Assembly: GCA_023078685.1 (NCBI GenBank) | Contig: JALGAS010000009.1 | Span: forward strand, 248,001-312,000 | Direction of reading: 5' to 3' | Source: Neopestalotiopsis rosae | Lineage: Eukaryota > Ascomycota > Sordariomycetes > Amphisphaeriales > Sporocadaceae | Length of the DNA stretch: 64,000 bases | In this document: positions 31,746-43,486 of the stretch, in pieces | Numbering within the stretch: the stretch's first letter is position 1 | Layout of the letters: each line of letters starts with the position of its first letter | Notes under the pieces: model-generated | The model's input: the letters and a program-made list of their open reading frames with translations, nothing else | Database searches by the model: none | What the model was told of the DNA's origin: nothing | Position numbers and translations under genes: made by a program

Positions 31746-34195
31746 AGATCATCACAAACGAAGAAAACCCATCAACGGAAGTCAGATACCCACGAAGTTC
31801 AAGAAGATAATGACAACCATCATGTATCATACCATGTACAAAACATCACAAGGAGATGAAAACAATCAAAGGAAAGTGCAGGACCCGGCACGTTTGCATA
31901 GAGCGGTGTAATTCTCTCAAAAAGAAGGGCAATTTTTTTTTTAGGAGGTGGGAGGCGTCTTTAGCTATTGTGAGGCCCGGAATGGGGAGAGATCTGACTT
32001 TCTCCCTCACTTTGGTCGGACCGGTTTAGATACAGCAAAGGGTTTCTCCGCTCTCTATCACATTTCCACGTGTTCTTTCGATGCGGCTGTGTCTTTTTCC
32101 ATCATGCATCTGCTATGCGAGCAGACATGGTATATCGTGTCAAGAACGTGTGGCTGGCCTTGGCTATGATCATCCGTCATCCGGCAGAGAAACCTTGCCA
32201 GGCATGTGTCCATATGAAGCCTCACCACGATACGAACATGGTATATTAAAGAGGAATAGTCTTGCAAGGTTGGTCTTTATCTGATTGTCATCGTCGAGGA
32301 AGGTATCCGAGAGGCGCTCGGTAGCCTCCCGTCTTGGCTTGGCAATCCCGGAGGCGTTCGCCATCACTGGCTCTCAGAGTCGTGTGCAACAATACAACAT
32401 CAGGGGAAGCGTCAAGCCGCTGTCTGATCTGAGGCGGAATGTTTGAAGGCTGTCTATTGCTATGAAGGACAACGGGCAGAAGCTCAAGAAAATTAATTTT
32501 TCTTCCCCTTTCTTATGACCAACGACTTGACGTGCATTCTCGGAAGCGCAGGCCGAGCGAGAGACGGGCTGCTTTCTCGACTTTACGGGCCAATCATTTA
32601 CCCTAGTCATGAACTTGGCAAAAAAGAAAAGAGACCGCTCTTGTACCTGCGAATACCAATCGTTTGTAGCCCCAAGAATTCAAGAGGACTCCCGCGGCAG
32701 TCTCGCGTTTATACTACATGGACCAATCGGAAAATGTCTTTTTTTCTTCTCGAATTAGCAAACCCAGTCGCTTTCCGGCCGAATGTCATCACCCTCAATA
32801 TGTCGACGAAAACTAAAATTAATGACATCGGCCGGGGGACAATCAAAACAAATATATACATGCATAATTATATTTCCGAGGATCTCTTTGGCCGAACCTA
32901 GCGTCGATCAGACACCCGCTCAGTAGACCAGATGGTTGAGAATCATCAAGAGCGAGGCTTGTGCCTTTTGACGTAGGATCAATACATGGTCGTCTTTTGG
33001 TTCTGCTCTTTGGGCCTTTCTTAACCCTTTGCCTTGCCTTGGCCTCTGGTTCCCGCTAGAATGTCGCACCAAGAATCAGCCTATATCCCTGCCAGCAGTA
33101 ATTATGGATGCGGATCAGGAAACACCTTTTTTTGTTTGTAGGCGCTTGGAACCGACACACCACACTGCACACGCCGACCGCCCTGGTACTTTGTCTTGTT
33201 GTTTCTCGGGTCAAGTCATCCCATTGGAGTTTGCGTCGGCTTTACTGCCGCTGTGTAACCATGAGTTGAAAGGGGGAGGGACAGCAGATCTCGGTGGCGT
33301 TCGACAGTGTACCGTCATGAAACGACTTATAGAGGACTCCTGCGTTAGTACGGTTGTTGGCCTCTATATGACTCCGCATTTTTGAACATCTTTTTTTGCT
33401 TCTTCTGTTTCCATTTCAACATGTCGTCAAGTCGTGCATCGTCCGCGCCTCATGAATTATCCCAGGTACGGGTAAATCTGACCTATCGGAGTGCTGGTAA
33501 CAAAAAATGACAGCACCATCATGCAATCAGAAAGAAAGAAGTCACCTGGGAATAGTTTGGTCATAAATTCCAAAGTCGAGACGGAAAGTAATTAATCGAG
33601 TGATCCTACGACTTGCTCATCTTCCAATTGTAAACGGCCGCCTTGTGGCCCTGGCGTATAGTCGGCCGATATCCAGACACCCACGCCCCCTCTTAATAAA
33701 CAACCCTGGCCCTGTCTTTCTTTGTTCATATATGAGGCAACGAAACTTCTGCCGCCAACACTTGCTCTTGTTTCTCCATCATGGTCCTTCACTTCTTTTG
33801 ATTGGACAGCATGTGTTTCCATTCAGTCATTCATTAGTTTATTCGATTCCTCCTTGAACCTACTTTTTCAAGGTCGAGGAAAACAAATACATTCCCTCCT
33901 TTCATATTTGACCTCTAGTCATTCCCTCTCTACTTGACTTTTTCCCAAACCCTGGAGGACAGTTGTAACCTTTCGAGTTCTTGATCATCGCCCTAGAGGC
34001 TGTCATTCATTTTTATTCAGAGCTTCGAGTACGCATACACTTGGAACTTCCCGGCTCGACTTCGTTGTGTTGCAGTTTCTTGTTTTTGAAACAAAGCTCA
34101 ACATCCATTCCTCACAACTGACCGTTGATTCGCGTCATTTACGTTCCCTTTTGGCTCTGTATCTTTTATAGCTTCATCGACTTTGAATTCGCACA
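31746..34195. other. Intergenic, upstream of AA9 gene
   Basis: A 2.45-kb stretch with no recognised gene. The final several hundred bases are pyrimidine-rich, as usual for fungal promoters and leaders. The many short open frames overlap on both strands and have no family signature. Confidence 0.5.
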
Positions 34196-35605
34196 ATGAA
34201 GTCCTTTACTTCGATCTTGTTGGGCGTAATTGCCCCCTTTGCTGCCGCTCATTCCACCTTTACGACAATCTACATCAACGATGTGTCGCAGGGCGACGGT
34301 ACTTGCGTTCGCATGAACATGAACTCGGAGAACTCCAGCAGCCCGATTCCCAGCTTATCTAGCGATGACATGGCCTGTGGTATGTCCTACATGCTCCTTC
34401 CTCTGAGGACTTCTGGCGTTGCCTTGTGGAGAGCATTGAACCACTTCTTGTTTTATGATGGACCAATACTAACATGGAGGATAACTCCCCCAGGCTCGAT
34501 GGGCGAGAAAGCTGTTGCCTTCACTTGCCCAGCCACGCCCGGTGACAAGCTGACCTTTGAGTGGCGCCTATGGGCCAACCTCGAAGAGCCGGGCTCCATC
34601 GACCCATCCCACAAAGGTCCCTGCGCGGTATACGCCAAGCAGGTGGCCGACATGTCGACCACGGCCGCGGCCGGCGCCGGCTGGTTCAAGCTCTGGGAGG
34701 AGGGCTACGACAACGCCACGGGCAAGTGGTGCACCGAGAAGCTCATCGACGACGGCGGCCTCATGAGCGTCCAGGTCCCCGCGGGCCTGCCCGCCGGCAA
34801 CTACCTCTTCCGGCCCGAGCTGCTCGCCCTGCAAAACGTCCCCGACGCAAACGACCCGCAGTTCTACACCGGCTGTGCCCAGATCCAGGTGCAAGGGGGT
34901 ACAGAGGGGGGAGCGGCGACGACGCTGGACGTCCCCGCCGAGTACAGCGTCTCGATCCCCGGCCACGTCAAGGTCGGCGAGCCCAGCGTGACCTTTGACA
35001 TATACGCCCCCGTCTTTCCTTACCCAATGCCGGGACCCAACGTTTATACAGTTCCTTCCTCATCTTCTTCTTCCTCGTCATCATCACCCAGCAAGAGACG
35101 CCGAGAAGAGTACGCCACCACCAACGGCGCCGTCCTCGTCCCCTCGACCTACCTCATCAAGGAGGGCAACTGGGTCGGCGTGGAGGTGCCCGACTACGCC
35201 GACGAGGACGGCTGCTGGGCCGCGAGCGAGGACTGCTACGACCAGGCCGCGGCGTGCTACGATGCGGCCCCGCCGACCGGCGACGACAACTGCCGCGTCT
35301 GGGAGGACAAGTGCGCGGGGATCCAGGACGCCTGCTCCGCGGGCGACTTTGAGGGCCCCCCCAACAAGGGCCAGAAGCTCGTCGACGCCGAGGTCCGCAC
35401 GGGCGTCGTGGTGCCCGCCGTGGATAATCTTGGCGGTAGTAGTGGTGGTCGTGGTGGCGATGACGACGGTGATGATGATGCCGATGATGCCAGTGCCGAT
35501 TACTCGGCTTCCCCCGTCGTTACCGCTGCGCCGACAGCAGAGACTACCGCGGCGGCCAGTACTGGATTTCACACGGTGACTGTCTACGTTACGGTCACGG
35601 CCTAA
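34196..35605 (+). CDS. AA9 (GH61) lytic polysaccharide monooxygenase with C-terminal extension
   Basis: Two exons (34196-34379, 34494-35605) give 431 aa. An 18-residue signal peptide ends in ...FAAA before His19, the N-terminal histidine of the copper brace. The second copper ligand is probably the His of SIDPSHKGPC, and the axial Tyr lies in PQFYTGCAQI. These secreted enzymes cut cellulose or hemicellulose oxidatively. The catalytic part ends near 230. A Ser-rich linker follows, then a Cys-rich module (CWAASEDCYDQAAACYD and onward, about 310-365), an Asp/Gly-rich stretch and a tail ending TVTVYVTVTA. The 114-nt intron is stop-free and a multiple of three, so an unspliced frame stays open. 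The splice is chosen because ACG|SMGEKAVAF restores family spacing. Confidence 0.85.
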   Translation: MKSFTSILLGVIAPFAAAHSTFTTIYINDVSQGDGTCVRMNMNSENSSSPIPSLSSDDMACGMSYMLLPLRTSGVALWRALNHFLFYDGPILTWRITPPGSMGEKAVAFTCPATPGDKLTFEWRLWANLEEPGSIDPSHKGPCAVYAKQVADMSTTAAAGAGWFKLWEEGYDNATGKWCTEKLIDDGGLMSVQVPAGLPAGNYLFRPELLALQNVPDANDPQFYTGCAQIQVQGGTEGGAATTLDVPAEYSVSIPGHVKVGEPSVTFDIYAPVFPYPMPGPNVYTVPSSSSSSSSSSPSKRRREEYATTNGAVLVPSTYLIKEGNWVGVEVPDYADEDGCWAASEDCYDQAAACYDAAPPTGDDNCRVWEDKCAGIQDACSAGDFEGPPNKGQKLVDAEVRTGVVVPAVDNLGGSSGGRGGDDDGDDDADDASADYSASPVVTAAPTAETTAAASTGFHTVTVYVTVTA

Positions 35606-36462
35606 ATCCGGTCACTTTTGCGTGTTTGTTTCTGGGCGGTATTGGCATGGAATACACAAGAAATGCAAACATACCAACATCGCATCATGGCATCCATTTA
35701 CATTTTTTCCTCGGAGTCGTCATTCCAAGTCTGGATGAGAGATCTTCGTGTCATGACGTCTCCCGCGGCACACAAAAACCATCAAGGGTAACGACGAATA
35801 TGGGCGTTGTTTGTTTTACTGATGCCATCATCCTCCCCCTTTTGCAAAAAAAACTTCTCTTCTTATTCATATAGCATGGACTGTTGCTCCCATGCCTTGT
35901 TGCGAGTAGCGCAAATCGCTTTACGTTATTTCATGCGTCGATGAATTTATGATCAAATGGTTGCCACAAGCCATACGAATTGTACTAGAACACCTACTTT
36001 ATTTACTTTATCAATGACGACGCTGATGATCATGAATGTATGCCTTCTCTCCTAAAGCAATATCCATTCACACGTTTCCGACGTACACGGCTTGATTTGA
36101 TGTCACCTGAGGATTCTGGGGATCCATGAGCATGGACTGAACTTGTATTCCAGTACACTGCGTGAATGATTCCGATGTTTGTAACGGGGCCATCAGATAC
36201 GGGATATCAAAGCTTCACAAGTATTGGTTGGCAAGGTCACAATCCTAGACGAACCAGTCATTCAAGAAATAGGAAGAGATTTTGTCATCTACCATATACC
36301 CATTGATCGAAACGCTCCAATCACCAACTCCAGAGCAACTATTTAGTTTGGATATCTCTCATTGCCATGTCCTCATTTGTATTTGCAAAGCAGCAGTAGT
36401 ATGCCAAACCGATCCCTCACGCCGACGTGAACGCCAATGTAAGGAAATTGAATTACAGGCGC
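35606..36462. other. Intergenic between convergent genes
   Basis: Holds the 3' sides of the LPMO and prolyl-tRNA synthetase genes. No further gene is seen. Confidence 0.5.
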
Positions 36463-38289
36463 TTAGTAGCTGCGACCAAACATGACATACTTCTTGGCCT
36501 CGGCCTGACACTCGGGGTTCAGGCACTTCTGACCAGCAACAACCTCCTTGGGCTGCTTGAAGGGGATGCACAAGCTCTTCATACCCATGGAAGGAGCTTG
36601 GGGGACGGAAAGATCGGGGTTCTGGTCTTGCTTGCCAGTGGTGAGCTCCTTGATCTTGTCCTCGCACTTGGGCTCGAGACAGAAGGGAATCTGCACAACA
36701 TTCTTGGCATCAAGGGAAGGAATAACCTTCTCCCACTCGTCAACCACAATTCGGTGCTCGTCAAAGGCCTTCTCAGCCCGCTTGTACATATCACTCTGGA
36801 TAGTCTCCAGAAGCTCGGGAACCTTGACAGCCACGTCGCCAATGGGGATAGTGCCCTTCTCGCCATTGTCACGACGAGCGTAAGTGACAACTCCATTAGC
36901 AGCATCCTTGGGGCCGAACTCGATTCTGAGAGGGACACCCTTGAGCTCCCAGTCGCTGAACTTCCAGCCAGGAGTGTAGCCATCTCTCTGATCGTCCTCG
37001 ACGCGTACGCCGCTCTTCTTAAGAGTAGCCTTGATGTCAGCGAGCTGATCGTAGTGGGCAGCCTTTGCCTCCTCGGTGGTGTTCTTGGTGATACCAAGAG
37101 GGATGATAATGACCTGGACCTTGGCTATCCTAGGAGGAAGAACCAAGCCCTTGTCGTCACCGTGAATCATGACCATGACACCGATGACACGGGTCGAGAG
37201 ACCCCACGAGTTCTGCCACACGTTCAAGTGCTTACCCTTCTCAGCAGGGTCTTCAACAGTGATGTCGAACATCTTGGAAAAGTTTTGGCCAAGGCAGTGA
37301 GAGGTGGCACCTTGGATACCACGACCGTTGGAAGGAATGTATCCCTCCACGGTAGTTGTGTAGTAGCCACCAGCGAACTTCTCATTCTCGGTCTTGGTAC
37401 CCCGCACGACAGGGACAGCCAGGAGCTGCTCGTACACACCGGCGTACAGCTCAAGAATCTCAAGAACCTCCTCACCAGCGAGCTTCTCAGTCAGGTGAGC
37501 GGTGTGGCCTTCCTGCCACAAGAACTCCCTAGCACGCAGGAAAGGAGTGGTCTGCTTGGCTTCCCATCTGACGACGGAGTTCCACTGGTTGAGTCTGAGA
37601 GGAAGATCACGGTGGGATCGAATCCACTTCGAGTAGTAGGGGTACATGACGGCTTCAGAGGTCGGGCGGACTGCTACGGGAACCTCGAGATCCTTGTCAC
37701 CGCTATTATTGGAGAAATGGTCAGTATATGCAAATTACGGCAAGAAAACCAGCTTGCACACAAATGGTGAGACTTACGCCTTGGTAACCCAAGCGAGTTC
37801 GGGGGCGAAACCCTCGACGTGATCCTTCTCCTTCTCGAGGGACTTGGAGGACAGGAACATGGGGAAGTTTGTCTCGTCGACGCCCATGGCCTCGATTCTC
37901 TCGGTGAACCACTTGCGGATCACGTTCCAGATGTACATGGTGGCGGGACGCATGACGAAGAAACCCGAGATCTCAGTGTAGTACTCAATCATCTCAGACT
38001 TGAGTACGACTTCCTGGTACCATTGTGGGAAGTTGTCGATCTTGGTGACCGTAAGACCGAGGGTGTCTTCCTGCTTCTTTCCGCCAGCAGCAGGAGCAGC
38101 GGCCAGCTTGGCGGCTTTGGCAGCCTTCTCAGCAGCCTTCTTGGCCTCCTTCTCGGCCTTCTTTTGGGCGCTCTTGGAGGGGCCCTTGTCTCCCTCTGCG
38201 GACTGCTCGCCAGATCCGACAGTAACGTTCTTCACCTGCTCTGCGACAGCGGCGACGGCATCCTTGGCTTTCTCGACAGTCTCGGCCAT
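36463..38289 (-). CDS. Cytosolic prolyl-tRNA synthetase
   Basis: Two exons (38289-37778 and 37702-36463) give 583 aa. An Ala/Lys-rich N-terminal helix region (KKAEKEAKKAAEKAAKAAK) precedes the class II core. Motif 2-like sequences (PVAVRPTSEAVMYPYYSKWI, then QWNSVVRWE) and the TPFLRAREFLWQEGHTAH block mark a eukaryote/archaea-type ProRS. An anticodon-binding domain (VQVIIIPLG...) and the C-terminal zinc-binding-type region ending in KYVMFGRSY follow. It charges tRNA-Pro in the cytosol. I chose the ATG at 38289. The same frame is open to 38571, including an ATG at 38490, which could add up to 94 residues. A 447-codon antisense frame is a codon-bias shadow. It is divergent from CCT1. Confidence 0.92.
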
Positions 38290-39229
38290 TTTGGCTTGAT
38301 TCGATTTGACTCGGTCGATATGTGTTGTGTCGAAGTTTGTGGTCCAGTAATGCTCGACCGGATGGATCAGAATGTCGCTATTCAACCAGAGCTTTCTGGG
38401 AAGAATGTTCGAGTTGTCGTTGCTATCGACGGCAGCGCTGCCGGTTATTCGCTGTTCAGCGGGGTTGGCGCCGACACTATGAAACCCCATTTTTGTGTCA
38501 GTGATTTGTGTTGATAAGAGAATTGAAATACAGGCTACATTGCTTTTTCTCCAAGAGTAATTTCTGGACAAATATTCAAAGTAAAACTCGAGGAATCTCT
38601 CACCTTTTTCTTATATTGCTATTATGAGCCCTTCGGCGTGACACGGTTTCAATTAACCAGATTGCCGTTCTGAGTCACTGAGACAGATTGGGCCTGAATT
38701 GTGCCAACGCGTCCTCCGAGATTTGGTACGGCTGCTGCCCCTCAATTGAGAAGGAGCGATTTGCGGAGGGTGGACAGGGACCCTGTGAATTTTTGGAGGG
38801 GTAGACAGACCGTTTAGGTGCACAACGGTGTGCTGTGAAGGGCCTATGGTTGCTAGAGTTGGGTGCTATGGACAGGGGCAGACGTTGCCCAAGCTTGCCC
38901 CTCGCTTAGTGAATAACATGTGCTTAAGCTGAAGATTCTAGAGCCTAATTCCATTGCCGGGCGGCAGGTACTTTCCTAGCTCCTTGCCGGCGCGGGAAAA
39001 ACTAGAAGCCCCGCCAATTTTTTGTGAGAGCCTGGGCTCCAGTGCTTAGTAGGGAGCAGACCTAGTAGGGTGCGTAGAGCTCAAAGTCAATAGGGAGAGA
39101 GAGAGCATCTTCAAGAGCTAGGCATCCCGGCAGCACCACAACACTTCAACCTCCCAACACACGAAGACCCATCGACTTCTTGTTGGAGCTGTTGCCGAAA
39201 GCTTCCCCCTGTTACTTCTTCAAACCAAA
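38290..39229. promoter_or_regulatory. Bidirectional promoter region, ProRS / CCT1
   Basis: About 940 bp between two divergent housekeeping genes for translation and protein folding. It includes an in-frame open extension of the ProRS frame up to 38571. No other gene is recognised. Confidence 0.45.
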
Positions 39230-41049
39230 ATGGCTTCCATGTTTGAACAGCCCAGAAATGGGACTCTGTTCCTCGGCGGTCAGAAGATTTCTGGCGCTGA
39301 TATCAGAGATCAGAATGGTGGGTATATCTCATGTCAAGAGTGCGTCGATTATTCGCTGACACGCTGCAGTCCTGGCTACGCAAGCTATCGCCAACGTTGT
39401 CAAGAGCTCCTTCGGTCCCAGCGGTCTCGATAAGATGATGGTGGACGACATTGGTGTAAGTGAAATGCGGAAAGGAGAAACGATGGCGCACTGCAGCAGC
39501 GCTGACCATAGATTGTCTCCAGGATGTCACCGTGACCAACGACGGCGCCACAATTCTCAGTCTACTCGATGTCGAGCACCCGGCCGGCAAGATCTTGGTT
39601 GATCTGGCACACCAGCAGGACAGGGAAGTAGGAGACGGAACCACCTCTGTGGTCCTGATCGCCGCCGAGCTGCTGCGACGCGGCAACGAGCTGATGAAGA
39701 ACAAAATCCACCCAACTACCATCATTACTGGCTATCGACTAGCCCAGAGAGAGGCGATCAAGTACATGAACGACAACATCAGTATCCCCGTAGCAAAGCT
39801 GGGCCGAGAGTCCCTCCTCAGCATCGCAAAGACCTCCATGTCCAGCAAGATCATTGGAGCTGACTCTGACTTCTTCGCCAACATGGCGGTCGATGCCATG
39901 CAAGCTGTGAAGACCTCGACCAACAAGGGTGAAGTCAAGTACCCCGTAAAGGCAGTCAACATTCTCAAGGCACACGGTAAATCCGCCACCGAATCCGTCC
40001 TGGTCAAGGGCTACGCTCTCAACTGCACTGTTGCTTCGCAGGCCATGCCTACCTCGATACAAGATGCCAAGATCGCCTTTTTGGACCTGAACCTGCAAAA
40101 GGAGCGCATGAAGTTGGGTGTGCAGATTACGGTGGATGATCCCCAGCAACTCGAGCAGATCCGTGCCCGCGAGTCCGGCATGGTTCTCGAGAGAGTTGAG
40201 ATGATTCTGAAGTCGGGCGCAAATGTCGTCTTCACGACCAAGGGTATTGATGACATGTGCTTGAAGATGTTTATCGAGCGTGGCGCCATGGCTGTGAGAC
40301 GGTGCAAGAAGGAGGACCTGAGACGCATTGCAAAGGCTACTGGCGGTACTCTGCTGAGCACGCTTTCCGACCTGAACGGAGACGAGAAGTTCGAGTCCTC
40401 ATACCTGGGTTCAGCAGAAGAGGTTGTACAGGAACGTATTTCGGATGACGAATGTATCCTGGTGAAGGGCACAAAGGCACACTCCTCGGCATCCATCGTG
40501 CTCCGAGGACCCAACGAATTCACTCTCGACGAGATGGAGCGATCCGTACACGACTCGCTTTGCGCCGTGAAGCGCACGCTCGAGAGTGGAAAGGTTGTAC
40601 CCGGTGGTGGTGCCGTCGAGACAGCTCTGCACATCTACCTTGAGGAGTATGCCGGCACAGTCGGCTCGAGAGAGCAATTGGCCATTGGCGAGTTTGCTCA
40701 GTCTCTTCTGGTCATTCCCAAGACGCTTGCAGTCAACGCTGCAAAGGATGCCAGCGAGCTGGTGGCACAACTACGTGCAAGACACGCTGTATCTCAGAGA
40801 ACACAAGAAGGCGATGCCTCGCTAGATGAGAAGTCGATTGCGCGCATGAAGGGCTACCGAAACTACGGTCTCGACCTGGCCAAGGGTAAGGTTCAGGATG
40901 AGGTCAAGGCCGGTGTTCTGGAACCCTCGATCAGCAAGGTCCGGCAGTTGAAGAGTGCAGTGGAGGCAACTATTGCCATCATGAGAATCGATACCCTGAT
41001 CAAGTTGGATCCTGAGGAGAGACCGGAAGACGACGGTCACGGTCACTAG
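39230..41049 (+). CDS. cct1: T-complex protein 1 subunit alpha (CCT1)
   Basis: Three exons (39230-39317, 39370-39455, 39523-41049) give 566 aa. Group II chaperonin motifs are clear: [47 protein letters not shown] in the ATP site, and [16 protein letters not shown] in the C-terminal equatorial domain. The protein is one of eight subunits of the cytosolic TRiC/CCT ring, which folds actin, tubulin and other proteins. Length and subunit-specific features (N-terminal [19 protein letters not shown]) support the alpha subunit. The frame is intact, which argues for generally good sequence in this part of the window. Confidence 0.95.
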
Positions 41050-43486
41050 AGGGATTAGGATAAAGAGCTTGATAGTTGCAAGGAGTTCCAGGAATGAAAA
41101 ATCTAGATGGATGTAACCAATAGAGATGGAACGCTTGCAGCACTAATAAAAAATACGGATGAGACATGAGAATCGACGGAGCAGTTTCTACTCTGATTGT
41201 TCCAATTCCAAGCCGCGGGACCTCGGAGTAGTAGTTGTTCTTCAGCAGGGGCAAGTATAATGCCTTTGTCATAGTGGACTATCATCGATGCGCTTTACCA
41301 ATGTGAAGCCACTTTCTAGTATCCGTGGCTGGACCCACCCTATCAGTGCATTGTCTGTACGCCAGCTTGTCTTTTTGATCTTCAATTGTCGTTAAAGAAA
41401 TCAAGAATATTTCCTGGAATCCTTTTCGTATGCAACATTCGTCTGTTGTCGCACATATCAGTCGTTTCACTAGCACGACGATATGAAGCAAATGGGATAA
41501 GCGAGGTCAGGTTGAGTGTTCCTTTAACCTGGAATGACCTGGTTCATGAACTATCTGTGACACATGTATTACCTCCCCCAAGGTCGTTGGCAATGTCCGT
41601 CTTTGATCAGATCAAACCTGAAAGGCTACCCAGAAGAGCATGATTGCAATTGACGTAAAGTTGTCATCAGTAATGTAATGTAATGAATGGCCTTACAGAG
41701 ATGCCACGGGAAGCACTCCCATGGGATGACTGACGTGACTCACATTAGCAGCTCCTACTGGCAGATCAGCTTTTTTGAGTTTGAAGCCTGCAGTCATTTC
41801 ATGTGGGGGCATCGTTGTTTTTGGAAGGAACAAACTTGCAAAGACTTCAATGTTGTCTTGCATGCGAACGAAAAGCACGAACTCAACTTTCAGGGGCCAC
41901 ATGATTTGTGCCATTGACATAGCTAGCTGCGGTAGGTACGCCCCGGGATCATGGCTTTAGATAAGAAACACCAGCGACAACCACGACAGCCTACCTACCT
42001 ACCTACCTAACCTCGAATAGTTTTTGTTTTGGTTTAATCCATCTGCAATAAAGCGTCAGCAGCATCGTATGGTTAGGTAATGTAGATGTCAAGCAAATAC
42101 CAGTTTGGTCCATCGCTTGAGCTCATTCGACGTGTCGTCTGACACTTGTGAACTTCGTTTCCTTCTCCCCCGCCGGATTCGATAGTAAAAAGTCGTTTTC
42201 GGTTTCCATCGGCTCCGCGTGGCTCTCCGTGTGTCCCACGTCCGGATCCTGCCGTTTCTCTTTGTCAACCGATGACCTGGGGCGCCGGCGTGATTGGCCC
42301 GCCGCTATCAAAGTACCAGCGTGTCTGAGCACAGAAAAGACAAGCTTGAATGTACATAAACTTGTTAGCGACTATCTCGGTCCTAATCATGGTCAAATGA
42401 CCCCCCGCCAGTTTTCTCAGCCCTGCCACTCAACTTCTTTCCGCTTCTTTGCGGGGGATTAAGGATTGGGGAATGGATTGGCGCCGGACTCCGGGGTAGC
42501 GCTATGATTATGAAGTGATAGGCGACATGTTGGTGTGTCGTTTGTTGCGCCTGGCGGGGCAGTTTGTCCTGTCCTGTCCTGTTCTGTCCTTTTCGCTTGA
42601 GCAGAACGGACACTCTCTCTCCCTTTCGGAGCCGGTTGACAGCAGGTAGGCAGGCAGACGGGCGAGAGATGGCATCGGGAAGACCCTGAAAATGGGGCTG
42701 AACAGGGGGACTTCGAATCAAAATACAATCCAACAACCAGGAATGAAAAAAATGCTCGCTACCTACAGTAACGCGCACGTTTTCCTCCCACACCTCATAT
42801 GCAACGTACAATAAGACAAAGGAAGGACAAGACACGCTCCGGGCCCGCCCTCCATCTTTGTTGGCCTGCCCATCTCGTCCATCTCGTCCATGCACATGGA
42901 CTTATCGGTTGCGCCTTATAGCAGCAAGATTCGACCAGGACCCCCTTGTTGCGGCTTAGCAGTCGACACCCCGTACCTATACCTTACGTCAGTCGTACAC
43001 GAACACATCCCTGTGCTCCCATTGCACCGCTTGTGGATTTTAGAGAGGCACTTGCTCGATTTAAAGACCGTCCGGGGCACTGGTCACTGGCCCCCTAGTA
43101 CGCTTGTACTTTGACAGACAATAACGACCTTGACCTTACTTCTGTTAGCTTGTCTCTGTATTGTGGCTAAAGTACACAACAACCAGAGGGTACATTAGCG
43201 ACCCTGGGACCCACCACCTTCTCGACCGACTTGCTCTTTCTTGTGATTTCCTGGGCTCTGCAGACTGGTTTCTCTCCTGACACTCATTCTTATCAACGCT
43301 CTACACCTCCTATGACTTCGTCCTGTGCCCCCGTCGTATCAGATCATATCGTCAGCTTACTGCCTGCTCTGCCAGCTCGCTAAACTGTCGTGCCACATAT
43401 CCATGCTTGCCTCCTAATCACCATCTTCGCATCGAGTGAGGCACTTCATTCCTTTGGATCCTCGGTAACCATTCATCTTGGACACA
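41050..43486. other. Intergenic, 2.4 kb
   Basis: No gene is recognised. A CTAC/CCTA microsatellite lies at about 41990-42010 and a TCCTG-type repeat near 42566-42586. The frame at 42383-42895 (minus) has no domain and looks like chance. The right part is the promoter of the acetyltransferase gene. Confidence 0.5.
41990..42010. repeat. Tetranucleotide microsatellite (CTAC)n
   Basis: Roughly five tandem CTAC/CCTA units in non-coding DNA downstream of CCT1. Confidence 0.7.

Noticed and set aside
34561..34998. 145-codon Arg/Gly/Pro-rich frame inside the LPMO
   Set aside because: It is an out-of-frame reading of the GC-rich LPMO exon, which has clear family motifs in its own frame.
36427..37770. 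447-codon plus-strand open frame antisense to prolyl-tRNA synthetase
   Set aside because: It mirrors the conserved minus-strand exon codon by codon. Leu-rich antisense frames are a codon-bias shadow, and no family is recognisable.
42383..42895. 170-codon minus-strand frame upstream of the LYC1-like gene
   Set aside because: It spans simple TCCTG-type repeats and its protein is low-complexity Arg/Pro/Gly without a family match.
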